NCBI RefSeq assembly: GCF_014925385.1
Contig: NZ_JACSDK010000010.1
Coordinates: 310,001 to 374,000, forward strand
Reading direction: 5' to 3'
Length of the DNA stretch: 64,000 bases
Source of the DNA: Pelagibius marinus
GTDB lineage: Bacteria > Pseudomonadota > Alphaproteobacteria > Kiloniellales > Kiloniellaceae
Of the stretch, positions 45,310 to 53,228 are shown piece by piece; the stretch's first letter is position 1, and each line of letters opens with the position of its first letter. Both the position numbers and the translations under genes were made by a program. The notes beneath the pieces are model-generated. The model was not told the DNA's origin and made no database searches. It worked only from the letters and a program-made list of their open reading frames with translations.

Positions 45310-46944
45310 CTACGACAAGGCCTCGGCGCGGCTGCGTGCCACGGCTTCGCAGTCTAGCACGGACCAGCTTTGCACCACATGCTGGTCGGGGCGAACCAGG
45401 GTGAAGCTGCCGGGGGTGGCGCCGTAGCGGGCCTCGAAGAGACCGTCGCAGTCCTGCCACAGCCCCGGGGTCCGGCAGCCCTGCCGGGCGATGACGAGGC
45501 TTTGCAGGTCCGGGTGGTCGCCAGTCAGGCGGGCGAGCTTGCCCCTCTCTTCCTCGGTCAGCGGCTGATTCGTGAAGTAGATGCCGAAGAAGCCGCCCTG
45601 CAGCTGCTGCAGCAGCCAGGAGCGCTGGTTGCCGCGCTGCAGGGGCGCGTCGGGGCAGGGGCTGCCCGGTACGAGGGAATTGGGGCCTAGTGGTCCCGGG
45701 CCGTCGTGCGGCGGACAGTAGGCCCGCGACAGGCGCCCGCTGTTTACCAGGGCGCGGGCAAAGGGTAGCTCGGCGGCCAGCTCCAGGGTCGCATCCCGGA
45801 AGGCGCGGCTGATTGCGTTCTTCGGGGTGATGAAGTCGGTGCTGCGCGTCGAATGCAGGATGTTCTCTTCGGTGGCGGGAATGCGCTCGACCTCGTAGCT
45901 GTCGAGCAGGCTTTCCCTGGCGCGGCCGTCCAGCACCGCGGCCAGCTTCCAGCAGAGATTGTCGGCGTCCTGCACGCCGGCGTTGCCGCCGCGCGCGCCG
46001 AAGGGCGACACCTGGTGCGCGGAATCGCCGATGAAGAAGACGCGGCCGTGGCGGAAGCGCTCGAGGCGGCGGCACTGGAAGGTGTAGACCGAGACCCATT
46101 CCAGCTCGAAGTCGACCTCCTCGCCCAGCATGGCCTTCAAGCGCGGGATGACGTTCTCCGGCTTCTTCTCCTCCTCCGGGTCGGTGTCCCAGCCGAGCTG
46201 CAGGTCGATGCGCCAGACGCCGTCGGGCTGCTTGTGCAGCAGGGCCGACTGGCCGGGGTGAAAGGGCGGGTCGAACCAGAACCAGCGCTCGGTCGGGAAA
46301 TCGGCCTTCATCACCACGTCGGCGATGAGGAAGTGATCCTGGAAGACCTGGCCGTCGAAGGCGAGGCCGAAGCAGCGCCGCACCTGGCTGCGCGCGCCGT
46401 CGGCGGCCAGCAGGTAGTCGCAGGTGAGCTGGTAGGGGCCGTCCGGTGTCTCGACGCTGAGCGTTGCGGTGTCGCCGTCCTGGGAGACCCCGGTGACCCT
46501 GTTCTTCCAGCGCAGGTCGACCAGGCCGCTCTCCTCGGCGCGCTCGACCAGCCATTGCTCGGGGTAGTACTGCTGCAGATTGATGAAGGCGGGCCAGCGG
46601 TGGCCGCCTTCGGGCTGCAGGTCGAAGCTGTAGATCAGGCGGTCCTTGAAGAAGACCTTGCCGCGGTTCCAGGTGACGCCCTTGGCCTGCAGCCTGTCGC
46701 CCAGGCCGAGGCGGTCGTAGATCTCCAGCGTGCGCTGGGAAAAGCAGAGGGCGCGCGAGCCGAAGCTGACCGTATCGTCGTCGTCCAGGACCACCGTGGG
46801 CACCCCGCGTGTCGCCAGGTCGACGGCGGCGGTGAGGCCCACCAGCCCGGCGCCCACAATGATCACCGGGTGGTGGGCTCCCGCGCTGTCCTGATCGGCG
46901 GAGCGCCGGTAGGGATAGCGCGGGTTCTGGTAGGTCTTCGGCAT
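45310..46944 (-). CDS. FAD-dependent aromatic monooxygenase
   Basis: 544 residues of the class A flavoprotein hydroxylase family (MhpA/PheA/PobA group). FAD loop IIVGAGLVGLTAA (about 28-40), the DG-type motif LLAADGARSQVR, and the GD motif FFIGDSAHQVSPFGARGGNAG are intact, with a C-terminal thioredoxin-like region of about 150 residues. NAD(P)H-dependent hydroxylation of a phenolic or aromatic acid is expected. ATG 46944 is the first ATG consistent with the fold. It follows the MBL-fold gene by 11 bases. Confidence 0.9.
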   Translation of the reverse strand: MPKTYQNPRYPYRRSADQDSAGAHHPVIIVGAGLVGLTAAVDLATRGVPTVVLDDDDTVSFGSRALCFSQRTLEIYDRLGLGDRLQAKGVTWNRGKVFFKDRLIYSFDLQPEGGHRWPAFINLQQYYPEQWLVERAEESGLVDLRWKNRVTGVSQDGDTATLSVETPDGPYQLTCDYLLAADGARSQVRRCFGLAFDGQVFQDHFLIADVVMKADFPTERWFWFDPPFHPGQSALLHKQPDGVWRIDLQLGWDTDPEEEKKPENVIPRLKAMLGEEVDFELEWVSVYTFQCRRLERFRHGRVFFIGDSAHQVSPFGARGGNAGVQDADNLCWKLAAVLDGRARESLLDSYEVERIPATEENILHSTRSTDFITPKNAISRAFRDATLELAAELPFARALVNSGRLSRAYCPPHDGPGPLGPNSLVPGSPCPDAPLQRGNQRSWLLQQLQGGFFGIYFTNQPLTEEERGKLARLTGDHPDLQSLVIARQGCRTPGLWQDCDGLFEARYGATPGSFTLVRPDQHVVQSWSVLDCEAVARSRAEALS

Positions 46945-46955
46945 GACGCCCCGCT

Positions 46956-47912
46956 TCAGTCCTGCTCGAGGGCCCGCCACATCTCCTGATCGCGCTCGGC
47001 CGTCCAGATGCGCGGGTCCTTGATGCCCGAGGCCTCGTCATAGGCGCGGGTGACGTCGAAGGGCATGCAGTGCTCGAAGATCACCCACTTGCCGAAGTCG
47101 GGCTCCAGCTTGGCGAAGGTCTCGCGGTAGATGTCCTTCAGTTCCTGGCCGTCGGCCACGCCTTGCGCCACAGACTGGTACATCTGGGTCAGGAAAGCCT
47201 GGGTGCCGGCGATGCCGTCTTCGCATTCCTTCGCGGTCTTCAGCGCCGCGCCGCGCCCGGGCACCAGTTTCTCCGGGCCGAGGGCGCGCAGATTGGCCAG
47301 GGTCTGCGGCCAGTCCTGCAGGTAGGCGTCACCGGTGTAGGGGGTGGCGCCGTATTCGACCAGGTCGCCGGCGAACATCACCTTTTCCTTGGGCAGCCAC
47401 ACCACGGTGTCGCCCTTGGTGTGGCCGCGGCCGAGCTGCAGGATCTGCACCTCGCGCTTGCCCATGAAGAGGGTGAGGGATTTTTCGAAGACCAGGGTCG
47501 GCCAAGTCAGGCCGGGCACCGTCTCCACCGACTGGAAGAGGCGGGGGAAACGCCCGACCTCGGAATCGTAGTCCTGCTGGCCGCGCTCGACGATCAGGTC
47601 GTAGGTGTCGCGGCTGGCGATGATGTGCTCGGCGCCGTAGGCCGACGCGCCGAGCACGCGCACGGCATGGTAATGGCTGAGCACCACGTACTTGATCGGC
47701 TTGTCGGTCACCTCGCGGATGCGGTCGATGACGCCCTGGGCCATGACCGGGGTGGCCTGGGTGTCGATCACCATGACGCCGTCGTCGCCGACGATGATGC
47801 CGGTATTGGGGTCGCCTTCGGCCGTGTAGGCGTAGAGGCCCTCGCCCAGTTCGTCGAAGGTGACCTGTTTTTCCTCGAGGTCCGCCTGGGAGGCGAAAGC
47901 CTTGCCGCTCAT
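46956..47912 (-). CDS. MBL-fold protein with altered metal motif
   Basis: 318 residues of the metallo-beta-lactamase fold. The usual HxHxDH is HYHAVR, so the first two His remain but Asp and the following His are lost; GHTKGD keeps the next His and FAGDLVE the bridging Asp; the closing PGHG is PGRG. Site 1 could bind one metal, while site 2 is largely gone. First gene of the operon with an aromatic hydroxylase, DUF2783 and CoA transferase; a hydrolase or lactonase step is possible. ATG 47912 gives MSGKAFASQ; the 29 codons upstream lack homology. Confidence 0.85.
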   Translation of the reverse strand: MSGKAFASQADLEEKQVTFDELGEGLYAYTAEGDPNTGIIVGDDGVMVIDTQATPVMAQGVIDRIREVTDKPIKYVVLSHYHAVRVLGASAYGAEHIIASRDTYDLIVERGQQDYDSEVGRFPRLFQSVETVPGLTWPTLVFEKSLTLFMGKREVQILQLGRGHTKGDTVVWLPKEKVMFAGDLVEYGATPYTGDAYLQDWPQTLANLRALGPEKLVPGRGAALKTAKECEDGIAGTQAFLTQMYQSVAQGVADGQELKDIYRETFAKLEPDFGKWVIFEHCMPFDVTRAYDEASGIKDPRIWTAERDQEMWRALEQD

Positions 47913-48136
47913 GTCTCTTCCTTTCCTTGGCCGCCTGCGGCGCCCGGGCCTCCAGGCCGGAGGCGGCGCCGCGCAGGGTATTGTTGCACTTTGCGCCATA
48001 AGGGGGCCGCGCGGATGTAACCGTCAAGGGATGCGGGGGCCTTTCGTCCTCCCGGCTGGCCTCCGCGCGCGCCGCGCTTTACCTTTTCATCCTTAGAATC
48101 GGGAGCCGATGGCCGTCAAGGAAGGGGAGTCCCAGA

Positions 48137-49744
48137 GTGAACGAGAACGTCGAGCAGTGGCAGGTCCGCAAGGCCGCCGTCACCTCGCAAGAAGGCGCCG
48201 TGGCGTCCCAGCACTGGCTGGCGGCCCGCGCCGGGGCCGCCCTGCTGGCCGAGGGCGGCAACGCGGTCGACGCCGCCGTGGCCTGCGCCATGGCTCTCAA
48301 CGTGGTGGAGCCCTGGATGTGCGGCCTGGGCGGCAGCGGCTTCATGGTCATCTGGCAGGCGAAGGAGAAGCGGGCGCGGGTGGTCAATTTCCAGGGCGTG
48401 CTGGCCCAGGGCATCGACAGCGCCGACTACCCCCTGGACCCCGCCGAACCCCTTTCGCTGATGCTCTACCCCGGGGTGAAGGGCCGCGCCAACGAGCGCG
48501 GCTACGGCTCCATCACCGTCCCCGGCGCCGTCGCCGGGCTGGGGCTCGCGGTCGGGCACTACGGAAAGCTGCCCTGGGAACGGATCCTGGCGCCGGCCGT
48601 CCGCCTGGCCGAACGCGGCCTGCCCATCGACTGGCACGGCACTCTGCAGATCGGCCTCGCCATGGACCTGCTGCGCCGCGACCCGGCGGGCGCCGAGCTC
48701 TACCTGCCCGGCGCCGTGGCGGCTCCGCCGGGGAGCCTGCGCCCCCCGCCGGCTCTGGCGGCGACGCTTCGGACCCTGGCGGCGGAGGGGCCGCGCGCCT
48801 TCTACGAAGGTCCCCTGGCCGCGGCTATCGCCGGCGACCTGCAGGCCGGCGGCTCGAAGATCACCGTCGACGACCTGGCGGCCTACGAAGCCGAAGAACT
48901 GGAACCGCTGAGCGGCAGCCACCGGGGGGCCGAAGTGCACACGGCGGGGGAGGTTTCCGGCGGCCCGCGCCTGCTCGACATGCTGGGCTACGTCAAGGCC
49001 AACCTGAACCCCGGCGCGGCGGTCGGGCCGGAGACCTGGATCGCCTACGCGCGCGGCCTGGATGCGGCCTTCGAGACCCACAAGAAGAAAGTCGGCCTGG
49101 ACCAGCCCGGCGGCGTGCAGGTGGGCGGCTGCACCTCGCACATGAGCGCGGTGGACGCCGAGGGCAACATGGTGGCGCTGACCTACACCCTGCTGAACCG
49201 CTTCGGCAGCGGCGTGGTGCTGCCGTCAACGGGCATGCTGATGAACAACGCCGTCGCCTACTTCGACCCGCGCCCCGGCAACCCGGTGTCGCTGGCCGGC
49301 GGCAAGCGCATCAACTCCTCCAACATGTGCCCGACGATTGCGACACGGGACGGCGAGGCGATCTTCGCCGTCGGCGCTTCCGGGGCCAACCACATCGTGC
49401 CCTGCACGGCGCAGCTCACGGCCCTGCTGCTCGATTACGGCATGAGCCTGGAAGACGCCTTCCACACACCGCGCATCGACGCCTCGGCGCGCGGCTCGGT
49501 GCGCGCCGACCCGGCCATGGGGGAGGCGGCGCTCGCCGAGTTGAAGAAGCACTTCGCCGTGGAGGTGGCCCAGCAGCTGGTCTTCCCCAAGCTCTATTCC
49601 TGCCCCTCCGGTGTCGCCCGCGACCCGGCGACGGGCCGCTGCTGGGGCATGGCCGACAAATCCCAGCCGGTCGCCGGCGCAGCGACGCCGGCGCCGTTCA
49701 ATCTGGAGGAAGAGGGCGTGAAGGCCGAGACGCCGCGGGCGTGA
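48137..49744 (+). CDS. Gamma-glutamyltransferase family protein
   Basis: 535 residues, Ntn-hydrolase that matures by self-cleavage. The predicted cleavage Thr is T333 in GGCTSHMSAVD, giving a small subunit of about 203 residues that contains NRFGSG, the LPSTGMLMNN loop and SSNMCPT. The N-terminal region (VTSQEGAVASQHWLAARAGAALL) is typical, but there is no signal peptide, unlike periplasmic GGT, so a cytoplasmic role (gamma-glutamyl peptide or acylase-type hydrolysis) is likely. GTG 48137 has AAGGGGAG upstream. Divergent from the MBL gene across 224 bases. Confidence 0.88.
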   Translation: MNENVEQWQVRKAAVTSQEGAVASQHWLAARAGAALLAEGGNAVDAAVACAMALNVVEPWMCGLGGSGFMVIWQAKEKRARVVNFQGVLAQGIDSADYPLDPAEPLSLMLYPGVKGRANERGYGSITVPGAVAGLGLAVGHYGKLPWERILAPAVRLAERGLPIDWHGTLQIGLAMDLLRRDPAGAELYLPGAVAAPPGSLRPPPALAATLRTLAAEGPRAFYEGPLAAAIAGDLQAGGSKITVDDLAAYEAEELEPLSGSHRGAEVHTAGEVSGGPRLLDMLGYVKANLNPGAAVGPETWIAYARGLDAAFETHKKKVGLDQPGGVQVGGCTSHMSAVDAEGNMVALTYTLLNRFGSGVVLPSTGMLMNNAVAYFDPRPGNPVSLAGGKRINSSNMCPTIATRDGEAIFAVGASGANHIVPCTAQLTALLLDYGMSLEDAFHTPRIDASARGSVRADPAMGEAALAELKKHFAVEVAQQLVFPKLYSCPSGVARDPATGRCWGMADKSQPVAGAATPAPFNLEEEGVKAETPRA

Positions 49745-49750
49745 GGGTGG

Positions 49751-50434
49751 TCAGTGCGCCTCCATCTGCAGGGTCTTCAGGTCGTTCAGCAGCAGGCGCG
49801 GGTCGAGGAAGTCGGCACTGTAAATGTTGCGGATGTAGCCCTCTCCGTCGACCAGGAAGGCGCGCAGCAGGTGCGCCAAGGGGCCGCTGGGGTCATCGGG
49901 ATCGGCCTTGCGGCCCACAGGCTGGTTGTAGGCCTTCAGCACCGGCGCGATGGCAGCCTGGCTCTCCGCAGTGAGAAACAGCCAGTCCGGCGCGGCGGGG
50001 TCGGGCAGGCGCATGGCCCGGCCGTGCTCGGCCATGCGCGCCGGCGTGTCGTGGGCGGGATCGAAGCTGAGGGAGATGAGCTGCAGCTGCCTGGCCAGGG
50101 CCGGGTCCTCCGCCGCCAGCAGCTGCAGGTCGGCCATGCGCGTCGCCGCGATGGGGCAGACGTCGCCGCAGCGCAGGTACATGAAGGTGAGCAGGGTGAG
50201 GCGTCCCTTGAAGAGGTCGCCCAACTCGACCGTCTCGCCGTCTTCGTCCAGCAGCCTGGCATCGGCCGCCTTGCCGATGCGCGGCAGGTCGTAGCTGCCC
50301 GGCGGCGCCAGCTCGTAGACGTAGGCGTCTGCCGGGCCTTCGATCTTCAGGCTGGACTCGTGAGCCGCCGCCGCGAGAGGCGTCGCCATGGCCAGCAGCG
50401 CCGCGCCCAGGAAGCACAGGGTTCTCATTTGCAT
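49751..50434 (-). CDS. SCO1/SenC-family protein
   Basis: 227 residues: signal peptide (LCFLGAALLAMATPLAAAA), then a thioredoxin fold with the copper site C89GDVC93P and a later His in LAHLLRAF. SCO proteins deliver copper, mostly to cytochrome oxidase CuA. Here the gene is 49 bases downstream of the methanethiol oxidase gene on the same strand, as in other mtoX loci, and methanethiol oxidase needs copper, so metallation of that enzyme is the best guess. Converges with the GGT gene. Confidence 0.87.
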   Translation of the reverse strand: MQMRTLCFLGAALLAMATPLAAAAHESSLKIEGPADAYVYELAPPGSYDLPRIGKAADARLLDEDGETVELGDLFKGRLTLLTFMYLRCGDVCPIAATRMADLQLLAAEDPALARQLQLISLSFDPAHDTPARMAEHGRAMRLPDPAAPDWLFLTAESQAAIAPVLKAYNQPVGRKADPDDPSGPLAHLLRAFLVDGEGYIRNIYSADFLDPRLLLNDLKTLQMEAH

Positions 50435-50483
50435 CTCGTGATGGTGTGGGAGGAGAGGCTCGAGACCTCTCCTCCCGGAGTCA

Positions 50484-51821
50484 TCAGTAGGTATAGAGCG
50501 CCGAGGAACCGAAGCGCATCAGATGCGGCCGCCCGAGGCCCGCTGCCAGGAAGTCGATCTCGAAGCGCGGCGTCAGTTCCTTGCCGTCCCAGGTGTAGGC
50601 CTTGAGGAACTGCTCGTTGTCCTCGCCGCCCTTGTCCCAGTTGGCCAGCAGGGAGGAGGTGTAGTAGAGCCGCTTGCCGTCCCAGCTCTGGGAGACCATG
50701 TTTACCTGGCTGCCGATCTTCTTCTCGTAGATCAGCTTCGGGCTGTGCGGGTCGGTGACGTCGTAGACGCGCGTCATGCCGTCCATGAAGCTGTCGACGA
50801 AGAGCGTCGAGTCATCAGCCGAGAGGCTGATATCGACCGGCAGCGGCAGCTTCGCCGGATCGCCGATCTTGCCGACCGACTTGGCATGCCACTTTTGGTT
50901 CTCGTCCTCGTAGACCAGCCAGATCTCCGACGTCAGCGCCGTGGAGGTGAAGGCGTAGTTATGATCCACGCCCCAGGCCCAGCGCACTTCCAGCGGCACG
51001 CCCGGCACTTCGAAGACCTGGCGCGGCTTGCGGGCGTGGAAGTCCCAGAGAACCATGCTGCCGCCGAACTTCTTCATCGCTTCCGGGTCGTTCACCACTT
51101 CGCCCAACGGGCGCATGTAGTTTTCCCAGCCAGTGAAGGAGGAGGACAGCATGACGTTGCGCCGCGGCAGCACGCGCGCGTCGTAGCCGTAGCCGTCGGC
51201 CTTCTCGCCGTTGATGGCGCCCATCGGGTTATCGGCGGTCGGCATCCAGTGGGTGGCGATGTAGTCGCCGTCATTGGTGTATTCGACCAGTGCGGTCTGC
51301 CCGGTCTTCTTGGAGTTCGACAGGCCGGAAATCAGCATGCGGCCGGGCAGGGCGTAGGCGCCGTGCGGCCCGACCACGCCGCCGCTCTTGGCCTCGAAGT
51401 CGTTGATCGTCTTGACCAGCTTCGGGTTCGCCGGGTCGCTGGCGATGTCGAAGAGGAAGATCATGTTGCTGTCCAGGCCGGAGACCCAGTAGTGGCGGCG
51501 ATCGTCGGTGAGGCCGCCGTGGTGCGCCTCGTGGCGGCCGCCGACGGAGTCCACATCGACCACCTTGCCGAAGGTCGGCGAACCGGAGCGCACGTCGACC
51601 GTGACGATCTTGTCGGAGCCGTCGCCGACACCCTCCATGCCCAGGGTCCAGACATAGACGTACTCTTCCTCGCCGGTGATCTTCGCCATGTAGGGCGACT
51701 GGCATGTCTCGTCCGCCAAGGCGGGCGCGGCGCTGAACAGAAGTCCTGCGCAGAGGATGACTGCCGCTCCGGCGGTATGAAGCGGGGTTTGATATCGGGA
51801 ATGGGGGTCGTTCGCTTTCAT
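50484..51821 (-). CDS. mtoX: Methanethiol oxidase / selenium-binding protein 56 family
   Basis: 445 residues of the SBP56/SELENBP1 family: CQSPYMAKITGEEEYVYVWTLGM-type N-terminus (C in DETCQSP), GRHEAHHGG, GPHGAYALPG and GLGRPHLMRFGSSALYTY-type end. The His-rich strings fit the copper sites of methanethiol oxidase, which turns methanethiol into formaldehyde, sulfide and peroxide. ATG 51821 gives a signal peptide (AAVILCAGLLFSAAPALA, cleaved near residue 36), so periplasmic; GGAGG lies 6 bases before it. Selenium-binding protein of other function is the alternative. Followed by the SCO gene; no MauG gene is present. Confidence 0.87.
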   Translation of the reverse strand: MKANDPHSRYQTPLHTAGAAVILCAGLLFSAAPALADETCQSPYMAKITGEEEYVYVWTLGMEGVGDGSDKIVTVDVRSGSPTFGKVVDVDSVGGRHEAHHGGLTDDRRHYWVSGLDSNMIFLFDIASDPANPKLVKTINDFEAKSGGVVGPHGAYALPGRMLISGLSNSKKTGQTALVEYTNDGDYIATHWMPTADNPMGAINGEKADGYGYDARVLPRRNVMLSSSFTGWENYMRPLGEVVNDPEAMKKFGGSMVLWDFHARKPRQVFEVPGVPLEVRWAWGVDHNYAFTSTALTSEIWLVYEDENQKWHAKSVGKIGDPAKLPLPVDISLSADDSTLFVDSFMDGMTRVYDVTDPHSPKLIYEKKIGSQVNMVSQSWDGKRLYYTSSLLANWDKGGEDNEQFLKAYTWDGKELTPRFEIDFLAAGLGRPHLMRFGSSALYTY

Positions 51822-52122
51822 GCAGTGCCTCCATCTGAAGCCCTCGGGCGTCAGGGGGCGCTTGATCATCAAGCGAGCCGGAATCGCCTCGAGGCACTTA
51901 CGCGGCAACACCATTTAAACAAAGGCAAATGACGGGAGCCACCGCCGAATGCATGTAGACCAATGATTTCTTGATGATTTCCACTCTCGCGTGCGCGCCG
52001 GCTGAGCGAAGGACCGCCTCGCGTGAGTGAGCGCCGACGCAAAGATCACGTCGGGACGAACGGCGGCAGTGCCCTCCCGGAAAGGTGGTTGCCGGGCGGC
52101 CGCTCAAGACGGTTCGGCCGAG
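51822..52122. promoter_or_regulatory. Upstream region of the methanethiol oxidase gene
   Basis: 301 bases between mtoX and the hemerythrin gene, both on the minus strand. The mtoX-proximal part has an A/T patch (CCATTTAAACAAAGG, about 51910-51924) that could hold a minus-strand promoter, and a palindrome described separately. No gene is seen; the frame running upstream of the mtoX start has no homology. Confidence 0.35.
51859..51875. promoter_or_regulatory. 17-base palindrome before methanethiol oxidase gene
   Basis: CGCTTGATCATCAAGCG has perfect 8-base arms around a central C. It lies 38-54 bases upstream of the mtoX ATG, downstream of the A/T-rich candidate promoter, where a repressor operator would block transcription. 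No regulator gene is adjacent. Confidence 0.45.
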
Positions 52123-52539
52123 CTAGTCCGGCAGGGTCAGGTCGTTGGTTTCCAGGAAGGACTTCATCTTCATGTCGCCGCGCACCACGTCGTCGACCAG
52201 GAAGGTCATCATCTCCTCGCAGCATTCCTCGAAGGCTTCCTGGGATTCGATCTTGCCGCAGGCGCGGCGCACTTCCTTGGCCCGGTCGAGCAGGCGCTGG
52301 TGATAGGTCACGTGCATCTTCGCATCGGGATAGCCCCAGCGCAGCAGCAGGGTTTCCTCGCGCATGAAATGGTTCTGGGTCAGGGCGAAGAGGCGGTCCA
52401 TGAAATGCTCGACCCTTTCCCGGTTGCCCGCCGCGGCGGCCGCGCGGATGGCTTTCATCAGGTCCAGCATGGCGCGGTGGTCGCCATCGATTTCGGGAAC
52501 GCGCAGTTCGAAACTCTCAAGCCAGTCAAAACGTTTCAC
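52123..52539 (-). CDS. Bacteriohemerythrin with one altered iron ligand
   Basis: 138 residues, four-helix hemerythrin fold. Ligands by position: H21 in IDGDH, H57 and E61 in HFMREE, H76 and H80 in HVTYH, and D122 in RGD. The fifth canonical His, expected in the last helix as LVxH(I), is Asp here (LVDDVVRGD, D117). Hemerythrins bind oxygen at a non-heme di-iron site; this change may alter or weaken that site. Single-domain, cytoplasmic, monocistronic. Confidence 0.85.
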   Translation of the reverse strand: MKRFDWLESFELRVPEIDGDHRAMLDLMKAIRAAAAAGNRERVEHFMDRLFALTQNHFMREETLLLRWGYPDAKMHVTYHQRLLDRAKEVRRACGKIESQEAFEECCEEMMTFLVDDVVRGDMKMKSFLETNDLTLPD

Positions 52540-52633
52540 AGGAAATCCGGGGGGCAGTTGGAGTAGAATTGGTGAAAAACCATATAAACCATATGGAGAT
52601 TGTCACAGGGCCCGAAATCACTTCAACAGGAAT

Positions 52634-52667
52634 CCCCAATTTCTGTGTGAGAATGCGGAAATTGGGG
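52634..52667. repeat. Long inverted repeat in intergenic region
   Basis: CCCCAATTTC (52634-52643) and GAAATTGGGG (52658-52667) pair perfectly over 10 bases with a 14-base loop. It lies between the divergent hemerythrin and DUF3574 genes (52540-52799), about 95 bases from the hemerythrin start, in an A/T-richer stretch. No T-run follows. It may be an operator or an RNA structure; the rest of this gap shows no gene. Confidence 0.45.
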
Positions 52668-52799
52668 TCCCTCAGGTAGTAACGTCTCACTCTGTGGGAC
52701 TCGGCGGTGGTGGTAGCGGTCAGATTATCCTGCCCGGTGGCGGGGTGCCGGATTCTTCGGCGGCCATTGGGTGACGGGATGCGAAGAGGGGATGAAGCC

Positions 52800-53228
52800 A
52801 TGGGGACGTACAGAGCTTTTGTCGTTGGGGTGTTCCTGCTCGCGCTGACCGCCGGCCTGTCCGGCGATGTCCGGGCGCAGGGGGGACAGAGTTGCCGCGC
52901 CGAAGCCTTGCCGATGGCGCGCGTCGAGCTCTTCTTCGGGCTGCAGCGCCAGGACGGCACGCTGATCGGGGAGGCCGAGTGGGCCGCCTTTCTGGATCAG
53001 GAAGTGACGCCGCGCTTTCCCGACGGCCTGTCGGTTTTCACCGCCCGCGGCCAGTGGCGCCACGACACCGGCCGCATCGCGCGCGAGACTTCGAAGATGC
53101 TGGTGATCCTCTATCAGCCCTCCGCCGAGAGCGAAGCGGCCATTGAGGAGATCCGCGCCGCCTATAAGGAAGGCTTCGACCAGGAAAGCGTCATGCGCCT
53201 GGACAGTTCTTCCTGTGTGTCGTTCTGA
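52800..53228 (+). CDS. DUF3574 protein, exported
   Basis: 142 residues: signal peptide (FVVGVFLLALTAGLSGDVRA), then the DUF3574 core with RVELFFGLQRQDG, FLDQEVTPRFPDGLSVF and KMLVILYQPS. Function unknown; the family is periplasmic or membrane-associated in proteobacteria. Two Cys (CRAEA near the new N-terminus and the final SSSCVSF) could form a disulfide. ATG 52800 with GGGGA about 8 bases upstream is preferred over ATG 52779. The last 34 bases are repeated at 53682-53714. Confidence 0.8.
   Translation: MGTYRAFVVGVFLLALTAGLSGDVRAQGGQSCRAEALPMARVELFFGLQRQDGTLIGEAEWAAFLDQEVTPRFPDGLSVFTARGQWRHDTGRIARETSKMLVILYQPSAESEAAIEEIRAAYKEGFDQESVMRLDSSSCVSF

Noticed and set aside
52593-52679. 28-codon ATG frame spanning the inverted repeat
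   Set aside because: No Shine-Dalgarno sequence, and the inverted repeat itself accounts for the base pattern.
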